Shown here piece by piece: positions 28,590 to 38,415 of a DNA stretch of 64,000 nt. The first letter of the stretch is position 1, and each line of letters opens with the position of its first letter. The position numbers and the translations under genes are program-made. Source of the DNA: Chitinophagaceae bacterium (GTDB lineage Bacteria; Bacteroidota; Bacteroidia; Chitinophagales; Chitinophagaceae). Where the stretch lies: positions 62,001 to 126,000 of the forward strand of contig JAMLHL010000007.1 in NCBI GenBank assembly GCA_023957125.1. The letters run 5' to 3'. Under the pieces are notes generated by a model. It saw nothing but the letters and a program-made list of their open reading frames with translations, was not told where the DNA came from and did not search any database.

Positions 28590-28757
28590 TGCACCCCCGT
28601 TAAATCCATTATTATATATTATATTTGTGTGGATAATTAGTTGCATAAACAACTTTTTTTATCCATCTTTGATAAAAATTTCAATTCTAAACCTGTAGAA
28701 AAAACAATTGTGTCCGCATCACGTTTTGGATGAAGTTTGTATCAAAAAAATATTCGT

Positions 28758-29501
28758 ATGAAAATATTAGTATGTATTACCAAATCACCCGACACTACCG
28801 CTAAAATCGCCTTCACCGATAATAATACAAAATTCGCTACTGCCGGTGTCCAATGGATCATCAATCCTTACGATGAATGGTACGCCCTGGTAAGGGCCAT
28901 TGAATTAAAAGAAAAGGATGCCTCAACCCTCATCCACCTGGTAACCGTTGGCGCCGCCGATACCGAGCCAATCATCCGCAAAGCGCTGGCTTTGGGAGGA
29001 GATGAAGCCATCCGGGTAAATACCGATAATGCAGACAGCTTTTATGTAGCTTCACAGATAGCCGAAATAGCCAGGCAGGGCGGATACGATTTGATTTTCA
29101 CCGGCAAAGAAACGATTGATTACAATGGCGGATCCATCGGGGGGATGGTGGCCGCATCACTGGACCTGCCCTACATAGACCTGGCCATTCATCTTGAACT
29201 GAACGGAGACCAGGCTACCGTTACCCGTGAGATTGAGGGAGGTGACGAAATATGTGAAGTAAAAACACCGTTGGTGGTAAGTTGTCAGCAGGGAATGGCC
29301 CAGGCAAGGATACCCAACATGCGGGGTATTATGGCTGCCCGTACCAAACCCCTCAAAGTGGTAGAACCCGTTGCGGCCGACAGCCTGACCGAAATTATAA
29401 ATTTTGAACTGCCACCCGCAAAAGCCGGGGTGAAATTGGTGCCTGCAGATAATCCTGCAGAACTTGTGAGACTGTTACACGAGGAAGCAAAAGTTATTTA
29501 A
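28758..29501 (+). CDS. etfB: Electron transfer flavoprotein beta subunit
   Basis: A 247-residue protein with the ETF beta start [17 protein letters not shown] and the AMP-binding signature region with [19 protein letters not shown] and [20 protein letters not shown]. With EtfA it forms the soluble FAD-containing carrier that takes electrons from acyl-CoA dehydrogenases. The ATG at 28758 gives the conserved N-terminus. etfA follows after 74 bp. Confidence 0.93.
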   Translation: MKILVCITKSPDTTAKIAFTDNNTKFATAGVQWIINPYDEWYALVRAIELKEKDASTLIHLVTVGAADTEPIIRKALALGGDEAIRVNTDNADSFYVASQIAEIARQGGYDLIFTGKETIDYNGGSIGGMVAASLDLPYIDLAIHLELNGDQATVTREIEGGDEICEVKTPLVVSCQQGMAQARIPNMRGIMAARTKPLKVVEPVAADSLTEIINFELPPAKAGVKLVPADNPAELVRLLHEEAKVI

Positions 29502-29575
29502 CCAGCGATCTTTCCTCCAATCTCAATCCCGAACATTGGGGATTAAATTTCAAATCTCAAATCTCAAATCTTCTC

Positions 29576-30544
29576 ATGTCAGTACTAATATTCATAGATC
29601 AATCAGAAGGACAAATTAAAAAATCTGTTTTCGAGGCGCTGAATTATGGCGCCCGGCTGGCCGAACAAACCGGCATGAGCGCGGAAGGCATTGTGCTGGG
29701 AAGCGTAACCGACGACCTTGCATCGCTGGGACAATACGGAGTGAAGAAAATCCATCACATAAGCAACGGGGATCTCAATCACTTTGACGCACAAACCTTC
29801 AGTAAGGCAGTAACCCGGGTGGCGCAATCAACTGGGGCCAAAATCATTGTATTGGCCAACAATCCAAACGGGAAAGCGCTGGCCCCCGGCCTCTCTGTAC
29901 AATTAAAAGCAGGGCTGGCAACAGGAGCCGTCGCATTGCCCGATACAAGCGATGGATTTGTTGTGAAAAAATCGGTGTTCTCGGGAAAGGCTTTTGCCCG
30001 GGTAGCAGTAAAAACCGATATAAAAATCATAACCTTAAATCCAAATTCATTTCCTGTAACCACTTCTGCGGATGCAAAAGCGGAAGTAAATTCCATTGAT
30101 ATTTCAACGGAGCCTTCGAAAATAAAAGTAACCTCCATAAATAAAGCAAAAGGGGAAATACCATTGAGTGAAGCGGAAATAGTAGTAAGCGGGGGCCGTG
30201 GATTAAAGGGCCCGGAAAACTGGGGAATGATTGAAGAGTTAGCAAAGCTTTTGGGTGGCGCCACCGCCTGCAGCCGGCCGGTGTCGGATGAGGGGTGGCG
30301 GCCGCATCACGAGCACGTGGGACAAACCGGTTTAACGATTGCCCCTAATCTTTATATAGCTATTGGCATTTCCGGCGCCATTCAGCACCTGGCCGGCGTC
30401 AACAGAAGCAAAACGATCGTTGTTATCAACAAAGACCCGGAGGCGCCATTCTTCAAAGCAGCAAATTATGGTATTGTCGGTGACGCTTTTGAGGTAGTTC
30501 CCAAAATAATCGAAGAAGTTAAAAAACTGAATGGCGCATCATGA
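29576..30544 (+). CDS. etfA: Electron transfer flavoprotein alpha subunit
   Basis: A 322-residue protein with the FAD-binding C-terminal domain: [38 protein letters not shown] and the signature [20 protein letters not shown]. It carries the redox FAD of the ETF dimer. The gap to etfB contains an AT-rich CAAATCT repeat tract ending at the start codon. A strong terminator follows the gene. Confidence 0.95.
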   Translation: MSVLIFIDQSEGQIKKSVFEALNYGARLAEQTGMSAEGIVLGSVTDDLASLGQYGVKKIHHISNGDLNHFDAQTFSKAVTRVAQSTGAKIIVLANNPNGKALAPGLSVQLKAGLATGAVALPDTSDGFVVKKSVFSGKAFARVAVKTDIKIITLNPNSFPVTTSADAKAEVNSIDISTEPSKIKVTSINKAKGEIPLSEAEIVVSGGRGLKGPENWGMIEELAKLLGGATACSRPVSDEGWRPHHEHVGQTGLTIAPNLYIAIGISGAIQHLAGVNRSKTIVVINKDPEAPFFKAANYGIVGDAFEVVPKIIEEVKKLNGAS

Positions 30545-30564
30545 GAAAACATCTCCCTTTATGC

Positions 30565-30592
30565 AACCGCAGGCACCTCCTGCGGTTTTTTT
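30565..30592 (+). terminator. Terminator after etfBA
   Basis: A 9-bp perfect stem AACCGCAGG (30565-30573) / CCTGCGGTT (30579-30587) with a 5-nt loop is followed by a run of T to 30592, 20 bp after the etfA stop. A classic intrinsic terminator. Confidence 0.85.
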
Positions 30593-30708
30593 GTGCCTGA
30601 CCGGGAATTTTTGTCGTTTGCCAACAAGCTGATAAAAGAAAACTAATGTGGGTAAAAAAACAAAAATTGACAAAAACATTATAAATTACCCTCAATCTGG
30701 TAGAATCA

Positions 30709-31842
30709 ATGAGAGTAGCTGTACTTAAAGAAACGAAAGAACATGAAAAAAGAGTAGCCCTGGTACCCGACACGGTAAAGGCGCTCCTGAAAAAAGGATT
30801 TGAAATAATAGTAGAAACAGGTGCGGGAGACCGTTCCTATTTCCCGGATGAAAATTATATACAGGCCGGAGCCGTTATTGCTGCGAATAAAGCGGCGGCA
30901 TGCAAGGCGGATCTGATATTAAAAGTTAACGCCCCGACATCAGAGGAAGTGTCGTTGATGAATGAAAACGCCTGTTGCATCTCACTGCTCTACGGCTATA
31001 CCCAACCGGAATTGCTTCAGGCTTTTAATCAAAAGAAAATAACCGCTTTTGGCCTGGATGCCCTGCCCCGGATTTCAAGAGCCCAGAAAATGGATGCCCT
31101 GAGTTCTCAATCCAACCTTGCAGGGTATAAATCCGTGATCATGGGCAGCAATGCCCTCGGAAGAATTTTCCCGTTGATGATGACGGCTGCCGGCACCATA
31201 ACGCCGGCTAAAGTGTTGATTTTTGGCGCCGGTGTGGCAGGGCTTCAGGCGGTTGCCACCGCTAAACGTCTGGGTGCCGTTGTGGAAGTTACGGACGTAC
31301 GGCCTGAAACCAGGGAACAGGTGGAATCCTTAGGCGGTCGCTTTCTCACCGTGGACGGTGCCGAAGGTGTAAAAACAGAAGGCGGTTATGCGAAAGAAGT
31401 GTCTGTGGAATTTTTAGCCCGACAGAAAGCATTGATCGAAGACAGGATCAAAGAAGCCGACCTGGTGATCACTACGGCCCTCGTGGTGGGGAAAAAGTCT
31501 CCGGTACTGATTACCGCCGAAATGGTAAATACCATGAAAAACGGAGCGGTGATCGTGGATATGGCGGTAGAATGGGGCGGCAATTGTGCATTGTCGGAGG
31601 TTAACAAAACCGTTATTGTTAATGGAGTAACCATTATCGGAGAGGCCAACCTTCCTTCCCTGTTACCCATTAATGCCAGTCAGTTGTATGCAACCAATAT
31701 CAGTACGCTGCTTTTGCATCTTACTAAAGACGGAGCGCTTGCACCCGACCTGGAAGAGGAAATAACCAAAGGCTGCCTGATCACTTACGATGGGGAAACC
31801 GTGCATGCCTTTACCAAACAGATATTACAGAAGAATAATTAA
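30709..31842 (+). CDS. pntAA: NAD(P) transhydrogenase alpha subunit, NAD-binding part
   Basis: A 377-residue soluble domain I protein related to alanine dehydrogenase. It has the substrate region KETKEHEKRVALVPDTV, the catalytic AQKMDALSSQSNLAGYKSV region and the Rossmann motif GAGVAGLQAVATAKRLGA. It binds NADH for hydride transfer to NADP. In this bacterium the alpha chain is split into two genes; pntAB follows after 11 bp. Confidence 0.93.
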   Translation: MRVAVLKETKEHEKRVALVPDTVKALLKKGFEIIVETGAGDRSYFPDENYIQAGAVIAANKAAACKADLILKVNAPTSEEVSLMNENACCISLLYGYTQPELLQAFNQKKITAFGLDALPRISRAQKMDALSSQSNLAGYKSVIMGSNALGRIFPLMMTAAGTITPAKVLIFGAGVAGLQAVATAKRLGAVVEVTDVRPETREQVESLGGRFLTVDGAEGVKTEGGYAKEVSVEFLARQKALIEDRIKEADLVITTALVVGKKSPVLITAEMVNTMKNGAVIVDMAVEWGGNCALSEVNKTVIVNGVTIIGEANLPSLLPINASQLYATNISTLLLHLTKDGALAPDLEEEITKGCLITYDGETVHAFTKQILQKNN

Positions 31843-31853
31843 AACTGAATTGT

Positions 31854-32141
31854 ATGACTATTGAACTATTCATCCCTTTACTTTACATCCTGGTATTAGG
31901 ATCCTATTTAGGTTTTGAGTTGATTTCCAAAGTGCCGCCCACGCTTCATACTCCGCTGATGTCCGCTTCCAATGCCATTTCAGGAATTACTATCGTGGGC
32001 GCATTAATCGCCTGCAATGAATTGGGATACGAAAGCCTGAGTAAATGGTTGGGGATGATAGCACTGGTGTTGGCCACCATTAACGTAGTAGGAGGATATG
32101 CCATCAGCGACCGGATGTTGAAGATGTTCAAAAAGAAATAA
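31854..32141 (+). CDS. pntAB: NAD(P) transhydrogenase alpha subunit, membrane part
   Basis: A 95-residue inner-membrane protein with three or four helices, with SKVPPTLHTPLMSASNAISG, the conserved sequence of transhydrogenase domain II. It forms part of the proton channel together with PntB. It lies between pntAA and pntB with short spacers. Confidence 0.93.
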   Translation: MTIELFIPLLYILVLGSYLGFELISKVPPTLHTPLMSASNAISGITIVGALIACNELGYESLSKWLGMIALVLATINVVGGYAISDRMLKMFKKK

Positions 32142-32159
32142 ATCTCTTATTATTTTCCA

Positions 32160-33545
32160 ATGAATCTCTATATAGAATTAGCTTATTTAGCGGCTTCCAT
32201 ACTTTTTGTGGCAGGTATTAAAATGCTCAACCGGACGAAAACCGCGAGGAAGGGAAATTTTGTTTCAGCGCTGGGGATGTTCATTGCCATATTAGCCACC
32301 GTTACCCAGGTCAGGTCCATAGTGCTGGCTGATATTTTAATTTGTATTCTTTTAGGGTCGGCTATTGGACTGGTATTAGCCTATAAAGTAAAGATGACCG
32401 GTGTGCCGGAAATTGTGGCGCTGTTCAATGGCTTTGGCGGATTGGCCTCCCTTGCAGTGGCTTTGTCCGATTTTTGGTTGCATACCCGGCAGCTACATCT
32501 TTCTCCCGGGGTGATAACTTCCACCTCTGTTGTGCTGAGTGTTTTTATCGGTGGTATCACTTTCACCGGTTCCGTGATCGCATTTCTGAAACTCAGTGGC
32601 GGCATCTCAGGCAGAGCCATAATGTATAAGGGACAGCACCTGATCAATCTTCTTTTACTGATTGCAGCCATCGTATTGTCTGTTTTTGTGGTCATCAATA
32701 CTTCTGATCCAATTTATATTATTACGTTGTCGGGATTAGCCTTATTGTTGGGCATATTGCTGGTAATCCCCATCGGGGGCGCCGACATGCCGGTCGTTAT
32801 TTCTTTATTGAACTCCTATTCCGGCATGGCCGCCTGCGCTACCGGTTTTGTATTAAACAACAGTGTTCTCATTGTTTCCGGCGCCCTGGTGGGCGCATCC
32901 GGGATGGTATTGACGCAAATCATGTGTAAAGCCATGAACCGTTCGCTGATCAATGTGTTGTTAGGTGGCTTCGGGCAAACCGGCTCCCCGGTTCAAACCG
33001 GGGGTAGCGAGATGGTTGTCAAGGAAGTAGGAATAGAGGAGGCTGCCCAAATCTTTGATTCGGTTTCCTCACTCATCATTGTACCGGGGTACGGTATGGC
33101 CGTTGCCCAGGCGCAACACGCCGTACGGGAATTGTATGAACTCTGCGAGAAAAGGAATATCAACGTCCGTTTTGCCATTCATCCCGTTGCGGGACGAATG
33201 CCCGGACACATGAATGTACTTTTAGCAGAAGCCAATATTCCCTATGATAAATTAGTGGAAATGGAGCTGATCAATGACGACTTTGCCAATACCGACCTGG
33301 TTTTTGTGATCGGCGCCAATGATGTCGTCAATCCGGCTGCCAAAAACAATCCCGGTAGTCCGATTTTTGGAATGCCGGTATTGAATGTTGAACAGGCGCG
33401 GACAGTCATCGTTTCCAAACGAGGCATGAACCCCGGTTATGCAGGTATAGAAAACGAATTGTTTGGTGCAGATAATTGTCTGATGCTGTTTGGGGATGCC
33501 AAACAAACCCTGACAAAACTGGTTAGCGAACTGAAGGAACTGTAA
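32160..33545 (+). CDS. pntB: NAD(P) transhydrogenase beta subunit
   Basis: A 461-residue protein: about eight membrane helices forming the proton path, then the soluble NADP-binding domain III from about residue 290 (IVPGYGMAVAQAQHAVREL, FAIHPVAGRMPGHMNVLLAEA, VFVIGANDVVNPAA, SKRGMNPGYAGIEN). With PntAA/AB it couples proton entry to NADPH formation. Its 3' end overlaps the convergent LtaS-like gene by 23 bp. Confidence 0.95.
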   Translation: MNLYIELAYLAASILFVAGIKMLNRTKTARKGNFVSALGMFIAILATVTQVRSIVLADILICILLGSAIGLVLAYKVKMTGVPEIVALFNGFGGLASLAVALSDFWLHTRQLHLSPGVITSTSVVLSVFIGGITFTGSVIAFLKLSGGISGRAIMYKGQHLINLLLLIAAIVLSVFVVINTSDPIYIITLSGLALLLGILLVIPIGGADMPVVISLLNSYSGMAACATGFVLNNSVLIVSGALVGASGMVLTQIMCKAMNRSLINVLLGGFGQTGSPVQTGGSEMVVKEVGIEEAAQIFDSVSSLIIVPGYGMAVAQAQHAVRELYELCEKRNINVRFAIHPVAGRMPGHMNVLLAEANIPYDKLVEMELINDDFANTDLVFVIGANDVVNPAAKNNPGSPIFGMPVLNVEQARTVIVSKRGMNPGYAGIENELFGADNCLMLFGDAKQTLTKLVSELKEL

Positions 33546-35511
33546 CAGGCGGATAGTAAGGAGACTTTTTTTGTTCTTCCTGATGATCCCCCACCACCAG
33601 CCGGTTCCGGATCAGCCGGTTGGTATATTGCTGCATAAATGCCTTCACGTGCTTTTCCATCTGCGCTGCCCGCTGCGGCTCTTCTTTCAGCAGGTTATTG
33701 AGAAACAACGGATCGGTTTTAAAATTAAACAGGGAGCGGCTTTCCTGTCCATCGTAAAACAACAGGTAGTCGTCTTCAATCCAGCGATATCCATTGATGT
33801 AAGTAACCGAAAAATTGAGTGGTTGCCCAACAGTATCCAATACATTCTTTCCAAAAGCGAAAAATGGTTTTTGATAATTCAAATACGAAAGTACCGTGGG
33901 CATCACATCTATTTGCTGGATGATCCGGGAAGAATCCACGCCTTGTAGCATGCTGTCTCCGGGACTGTACAATATAATGGGGATGGCTACATCACCCCAG
34001 GCGGTTTTGTATTCCGGGTGAAAAGTTTCGGTAGCGTGATCGGCAGATATTACAAACAGAGTATGCTTAAACCAGGGTTGCTGTTGTGCGGTTTCAAAAA
34101 ACCGGCGCAAAGCCATATCGGTATAACCGATACTTTCCAGGACGGGAATGGGGCCTTTTTTAAAGGCTTGGCCATATTGTTCGGGCACCTTAAACGGATG
34201 ATGAGACGAGACCGAAAAGATAGTGCTGAAAAAAGGTTCTTTAAAGCCGGAGAGCGTGCGGGCAAAATATTGAAAGAACGGCTCATCCCATATTCCCCAG
34301 ACACCATCAAAATCCTGGTCGTTGTTGTATTCATCTTTGCCGTAATAATGTTCTACTCCCAACAATTGCAGCAACGCTTTGAAGCCCATAGAGCCGTTGG
34401 GCGCTCCATGAAAAAACGAAGTATGGTATCCTTTATCGCGCAATAAATGGGGCAGGCTGTAAAGGCTGTCGGAGGCGTAGGGCGTGAGTACAAAAGGATC
34501 CATCCCCCCCGGGATGCCAGCGAGAACCGAAGGCAGTGCATCAATAGATTTCCGTCCGTTGGCAAAGGAATTCCAATAGATCCTGCTGTGCCGCATCAGG
34601 GAGTCGAGAAACGGCGTATAGCCCCGGTAGGTGCCGTTATCCAGCCGGTGATTGTAGAACCCGGTTACCTCCTTACTGAAACTTTCCAGCAGGATGATAA
34701 CAACATTCCGGTATTTAAACGAACTGCTGTCTGCTTCAGGATCATGGATGGGCGTATAGATGGCGTTGAGCTCCTGCTCGTCAAAATAATGCACTTCCTT
34801 CAACCGGCTTACATTCCAGGTGCGCACCATACAAAAAGGGGTGTTCAGCACCAGGTACACTTCATTGGGCCGTTTTACAAACTCCCCGGCATTGCTGATG
34901 GTAATAGGACGGGTGCTGTGTTTGAAGTCGCCGCGTATGCCGCCAACAGCAAGCGCTATGGTAACGCACAATATCATCCCGGCGTGCAGGTAAAAAAGGC
35001 GGCTTTTATCGGGTTTGGCAGGTATTTTTACCCGGTTATACAACCAATACAGGAGTACCAGGAGTAATATGAAAACCAGGGCTATATACCAATAGTCGAG
35101 CAGGAAGCGGCCAAGCAAATTGGTTTTATTGGTTTCGTTGGCAAATTCATCAAATACCGACCGGGTCGTGCGGCGCAGGGTGAAACGGTAATAAATGATA
35201 TCAATGCAGTTCAGCAGAACCGCCAGTCCGTTAAACAACATAAAAACCCATGTCAGAAATTGCTGGTATCCGGCAGCGGTTCGCTTTCTAAAAGGCAGCA
35301 GGGCGCCCAAAATGAATAAGCTATTGAAATAAAACAGGGTGGCGATGTCAAACTTAAATCCGCCTTTGACAATCAGCAGTCCGTCACTGAATCCGATACC
35401 TTCAAACAGCGGCCGGTTAAACACATAAAACAAGCCCCGGCAAAGCATGTAAATGACCAGCACTACCAGGAGCCTGTATAAAAACGAAACATAATAGCGG
35501 AATGATAACAA
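33523..35511 (-). CDS. LtaS-like sulfatase-fold membrane phosphotransferase
   Basis: A 662-residue protein with about five N-terminal membrane helices (to about residue 200) and an extracytoplasmic alkaline-phosphatase/sulfatase domain: VVIILLESFSKEV (metal Glu), NGRKSIDALPSVLAG (probable nucleophile Ser), and FVISADHATETFHPEY (metal Asp/His). Relatives transfer phosphoglycerol or phosphoethanolamine groups to envelope glycans or lipids. The frame is open to an ATG at 35556, but that codon lies inside the inserted MITE. A perfect AAGGAGG (35526-35520) 8 nt before a TTG at 35511 marks the likelier start. Confidence 0.82.
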   Translation of the reverse strand: MLSFRYYVSFLYRLLVVLVIYMLCRGLFYVFNRPLFEGIGFSDGLLIVKGGFKFDIATLFYFNSLFILGALLPFRKRTAAGYQQFLTWVFMLFNGLAVLLNCIDIIYYRFTLRRTTRSVFDEFANETNKTNLLGRFLLDYWYIALVFILLLVLLYWLYNRVKIPAKPDKSRLFYLHAGMILCVTIALAVGGIRGDFKHSTRPITISNAGEFVKRPNEVYLVLNTPFCMVRTWNVSRLKEVHYFDEQELNAIYTPIHDPEADSSSFKYRNVVIILLESFSKEVTGFYNHRLDNGTYRGYTPFLDSLMRHSRIYWNSFANGRKSIDALPSVLAGIPGGMDPFVLTPYASDSLYSLPHLLRDKGYHTSFFHGAPNGSMGFKALLQLLGVEHYYGKDEYNNDQDFDGVWGIWDEPFFQYFARTLSGFKEPFFSTIFSVSSHHPFKVPEQYGQAFKKGPIPVLESIGYTDMALRRFFETAQQQPWFKHTLFVISADHATETFHPEYKTAWGDVAIPIILYSPGDSMLQGVDSSRIIQQIDVMPTVLSYLNYQKPFFAFGKNVLDTVGQPLNFSVTYINGYRWIEDDYLLFYDGQESRSLFNFKTDPLFLNNLLKEEPQRAAQMEKHVKAFMQQYTNRLIRNRLVVGDHQEEQKKSPYYPPVTVPSVR

Positions 35512-35534
35512 AAAACTTACCTCCTTTTTACGAA

Positions 35535-35666
35535 GTTGCAAAAAGGTGCATCCCATATTTTCGCAGGCGGGTGAGGCACCCGCCTGTAGAACTCACTACC
35601 GGTCGGTGTCCCACCGACCGGAATGCCGCAGATGGAGCGAAAATATGGGATACACCCGTTGCAAAA
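35535..35666. mobile_element. MITE-like element B, 114 bp with 9-bp target duplication
   Basis: The element runs 35544-35657, the same length as element A but in the opposite orientation. The terminal inverted repeats are 35545-35564 and 35637-35657 (one mismatch). It keeps both internal hairpins (AGGCGGGTG/CACCCGCCT and CCGGTCGGTG/CACCGACCGG). GTTGCAAAA flanks it exactly at 35535-35543 and 35658-35666. It inserted 24 bp upstream of the LtaS-like start, between two divergent genes. Confidence 0.88.
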
Positions 35667-35720
35667 GTAGGGCAATATTAAAAAATGCGTTAAATTACAG
35701 TTCAACAAAATTTTCTTACC

Positions 35721-36116
35721 ATGATCAAATTTTCTGAGATTAAAGAAGGGGATATCGTTAACGCCCGTTTTGAGGATTCAGTTAAAATAGGCAGAGTGGT
35801 GAGAGCGGACCGGGGAGAAAAAAAGTTATTGGTCGCTCATGGCGATCAGGAACTATGGTATAACCTGGAAGATGTCAGTTCCATACCCCTCTCCGCCGAC
35901 ATATTGAAGTCGCTGGGTTTCCTGCCATCGGCCGACCCGGCGCTTACCGGGAACGGGCAGGCCTATATAAGAGGTCCGTTTGTGGTTCGTTATCCCGCCA
36001 ACGACAGCGGTAGCATGTTGCTGTCTTTCCGGGATGAACACCGCAAGATCAGCAGCAGCATTGGGTTACATCAGCTCCAGAACCATTTCCAGGCGATGAC
36101 CAACGTCTCTCTCTGA
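35721..36116 (+). CDS. Hypothetical protein, unrecognised
   Basis: A 131-residue protein without signal peptide or membrane segment. The N-terminal half (MIKFSEIKEGDIVNARFED, then GRVVRADRGEKKLLVAHGDQELWYNLEDV) looks like a small beta-barrel with KOW/SH3-like character, followed by LSADILKSLGFLPS and a C-terminal half with RDEHRKISSSIGLHQLQNHFQ. I do not recognise the family. It is upstream of the infA operon with its own gap, probably a separate transcript. Confidence 0.6.
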   Translation: MIKFSEIKEGDIVNARFEDSVKIGRVVRADRGEKKLLVAHGDQELWYNLEDVSSIPLSADILKSLGFLPSADPALTGNGQAYIRGPFVVRYPANDSGSMLLSFRDEHRKISSSIGLHQLQNHFQAMTNVSL

Positions 36117-36189
36117 GGATCGTAAAAGCAGGCTGAGTTATTGCAATAAATTAGCATATCATTCCCCCTGCGGGGAAAAATACTCTTTT

Positions 36190-36222
36190 TTTGCTATAAT
36201 CAACATAAAAATCATATCTTTG
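36190..36222 (+). promoter_or_regulatory. Promoter of the infA-rplQ operon
   Basis: TTTG at 36190-36193, a 21-bp spacer and TATCTTTG at 36215-36222 match the Bacteroidota -33/-7 consensus. Transcription should begin about 36229, roughly 10 nt before the infA ATG, giving a very short leader. Confidence 0.72.
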
Positions 36223-36238
36223 CGCACCCAAAAACGGT

Positions 36239-36457
36239 ATGGCGAAACAAACACTTATTAAGCAGGATGGTATTATTTTAGAAGCCTTGTCCAACGCGAT
36301 GTTTAGGGTGAGGTTAGAGAATGGGCATGAGATCAAGGCCACTATATCGGGTAAAATGAGAATGCATTATATCCGGATTTTACCGGGAGACAAGGTGGGG
36401 GTGGAAATGAGTCCTTATGATTTAAGCAGGGGAAGAATAATTTTTAGATATAAATAA
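36239..36457 (+). CDS. infA: Translation initiation factor IF-1
   Basis: A 72-residue OB-fold protein of standard length: [40 protein letters not shown] and [20 protein letters not shown] are the IF-1 signature. It occupies the ribosomal A site during initiation. First gene of the ribosomal protein/RNA polymerase alpha operon. Confidence 0.97.
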   Translation: MAKQTLIKQDGIILEALSNAMFRVRLENGHEIKATISGKMRMHYIRILPGDKVGVEMSPYDLSRGRIIFRYK

Positions 36458-36482
36458 TATTAACTGTATAAAACCTGAAGAA

Positions 36483-36599
36483 ATGAGAGTCAGAGCATCC
36501 ATAAAAAAGCGCAGTGTTGATTGCAAGATCGTAAGGCGGAAGGGCGTATTGTACGTGATCAACAAGAAAAACCCCCGTTTTAAGCAAAGACAAGGCTGA
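36483..36599 (+). CDS. rpmJ: Ribosomal protein L36 (bL36)
   Basis: A 38-residue protein beginning [20 protein letters not shown] and ending NPRFKQRQG, the standard bL36 sequence and length. The Cys-rich zinc ribbon of some L36 forms is mostly lost: only one Cys is visible, so this is the C-minus type. It lies between infA and rpsM. Confidence 0.95.
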   Translation: MRVRASIKKRSVDCKIVRRKGVLYVINKKNPRFKQRQG

Positions 36600-36653
36600 G
36601 AAAGCCCTGCCATTTCAAATCAAAAATCATAAATCAAAAAATCATAAATCTTT

Positions 36654-37034
36654 ATGGCGCGTATTGCCGGTGTTGATTTACCCAAGAATAAAAGAGGAGA
36701 AATAGGGCTGACCTATATCTATGGTATTGGCAACTCTACTGCAAGATATATTCTAGAAAAGGCTGGGATCAGCTACGATAAGAAGGTGCACGAGTGGGAC
36801 GACGATGATCTGAATGCCATTCGTAATATCATCACCAATGAATTTAAAGTAGAAGGTCAATTACGTTCTGAAGTACAAATGAACATTAAGCGGCTGCTGG
36901 ACATTGCCTGCTACCGCGGTTTGCGTCATCGTAAAGGGCTGCCCGTCCGCGGACAACGCACCCGCACCAATTCACGTACCCGTAAAGGCAAGCGCAAAAC
37001 GGTTGCCGGTAAGAAAAAAGCAACGAAGAAGTAA
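36654..37034 (+). CDS. rpsM: Ribosomal protein S13 (uS13)
   Basis: A 126-residue protein with [34 protein letters not shown] and the C-terminal [20 protein letters not shown] tail that contacts the P-site tRNA. Standard length. The start follows an AT-rich AAATCAT repeat tract. Confidence 0.97.
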   Translation: MARIAGVDLPKNKRGEIGLTYIYGIGNSTARYILEKAGISYDKKVHEWDDDDLNAIRNIITNEFKVEGQLRSEVQMNIKRLLDIACYRGLRHRKGLPVRGQRTRTNSRTRKGKRKTVAGKKKATKK

Positions 37035-37125
37035 TCAATTATTGCCAGGTTTCCGGATCCGGCTACTTCACGGGGAGGAAATGAAGGCGGCTTAATATTA
37101 ATTATTTAAAGGACTACCTCAGGTT

Positions 37126-37530
37126 ATGGCTAAAGCACAGGCAGGCAGCGCGAAAGCTGCCGCAAAAAAAAGAGTGGTAAAAGTGGACGCATACGGCGAC
37201 GCGCACGTTACTGCCAGTTTCAATAATATTATTATCAGCTTAACCAACAAAAATGGTCAGGTGATCAGTTGGAGCAGCGCGGGAAAAATGGGATTCAGGG
37301 GATCAAAGAAGAATACGCCTTATGCTGCCCAGATGGCTGCTTCCGATGCAGCAAAAGTTGCAGCCGATGCGGGTTTGAAAAGAGTGGATGTGTTTGTGAA
37401 AGGGCCTGGTTCCGGCCGTGAGGGCGCTATCCGGGCAATTGCCAACAGCGGTATCGAGGTAAATATGATCAAAGACGTTACCCCCCTGCCGCATAATGGC
37501 TGCCGCCCTCCCAAGAAAAGAAGAGTATAA
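37126..37530 (+). CDS. rpsK: Ribosomal protein S11 (uS11)
   Basis: A 134-residue protein with the uS11 core: [40 protein letters not shown] and the C-terminal [18 protein letters not shown]. It sits on the small subunit platform. Located after rpsM with a 91-bp spacer. Confidence 0.97.
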   Translation: MAKAQAGSAKAAAKKRVVKVDAYGDAHVTASFNNIIISLTNKNGQVISWSSAGKMGFRGSKKNTPYAAQMAASDAAKVAADAGLKRVDVFVKGPGSGREGAIRAIANSGIEVNMIKDVTPLPHNGCRPPKKRRV

Positions 37531-37535
37531 CGGAT

Positions 37536-37626
37536 TTGAAATTTAAGATTTAAGGTTTGAAATGAGGAGATCATCAAAAATCTCTAATCTCTAATCAGAA
37601 ATCTAAAATTTCAAATTTCAAATTAA
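37536..37626. repeat. AT-rich AAATTT/CAAATCT degenerate repeat tract before rpsD
   Basis: Between rpsK and rpsD lies a tract of degenerate short repeats (TTTGAAATTTAAGATTT, AATCTCTAATCTCTAATC, AAATTTCAAATTTCAAATT). Similar tracts occur at 29544-29575 (before etfA), 36612-36652 (before rpsM), 39655-39693 (before rplQ) and 55727-55757. Confidence 0.6.
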
Positions 37627-37699
37627 ACCGGGTACGCGATTGATTTTAGATTTTTAAGGATCGTGTACCGTTAATTAAAAAATCAAATAACAACAATTT

Positions 37700-38305
37700 A
37701 TGGCACGTTACACTGGACCCAAAACAAGGATCTCCCGCATTTTTGGCGAACCTATTCTGGGCAACGGCAAGTATCTCACGAAAAACAGCTTCCCCCCGGG
37801 GCAACATGGCAATTCAAAAAGGCGGAAAGCGCCCGGAGAATATGCCCTTCAGCTAAAAGAAAAACAAAAAGCCAAATACACCTACGGCTTACTGGAGCGC
37901 CAGTTCCGCAAAACTTTCGAGGAAGCCTCCCGTTTAGGCGGCGTGACCGGCGAAAACCTGATCAAATTACTGGAAGCCCGTTTAGACAATACCGTATTCC
38001 GGATGGGTATTGCCCCGTCCCGCCCTGCAGCCAGGCAATTGGTTTCGCACAAACATGTTACCGTCAACGGAGAAGTGGTTAACATCCCGTCCTTCCGGTT
38101 AAGAACGGGTGATATTGTAAGCCTGAAAGATAAAAGCAAAACCAACACGTCCGTGACGAGCCAGGTGCGCGGTAAAAATCCTAAGTTCAACTGGTTAGAC
38201 TGGAATGAAACGGAACTGACCGGTACTTTCATAGCCTATCCTGAAAGGGAAAATGTTCCTGAAAATATTAAGGAACAGCTTATTGTGGAATTGTATTCTA
38301 AATAA
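37700..38305 (+). CDS. rpsD: Ribosomal protein S4 (uS4)
   Basis: A 201-residue protein: MARYTGPKTRISRIFGEPIL, a PPGQHGNSKRRKAPGEYALQ segment and the S4 RNA-binding domain (LEARLDNTVFRMGIAPSRPA, VSHKHVTVNGEVVNIPSF). A 16S rRNA assembly protein. No zinc-binding Cys motif, so the C-minus form. Confidence 0.97.
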   Translation: MARYTGPKTRISRIFGEPILGNGKYLTKNSFPPGQHGNSKRRKAPGEYALQLKEKQKAKYTYGLLERQFRKTFEEASRLGGVTGENLIKLLEARLDNTVFRMGIAPSRPAARQLVSHKHVTVNGEVVNIPSFRLRTGDIVSLKDKSKTNTSVTSQVRGKNPKFNWLDWNETELTGTFIAYPERENVPENIKEQLIVELYSK

Positions 38306-38415
38306 TACAAACCGTCACTCCATAGAGAGTAGCATAAAGTTGGTTCCATTATTAAACAGGTACCTGAAAGCGGTTTAGAGCAAGGGTATCATAAAATTAA
38401 AACTGAAATTTAAAT

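Noticed and set aside
34447..35067. 206-codon plus-strand frame
   Set aside because: Antisense to the LtaS-like gene, no domain pattern.
37536..37626. Possible CRISPR-like array
   Set aside because: The repeats are short, degenerate and without spacers of even size; they are simple AT-rich repeats and no cas gene is present.
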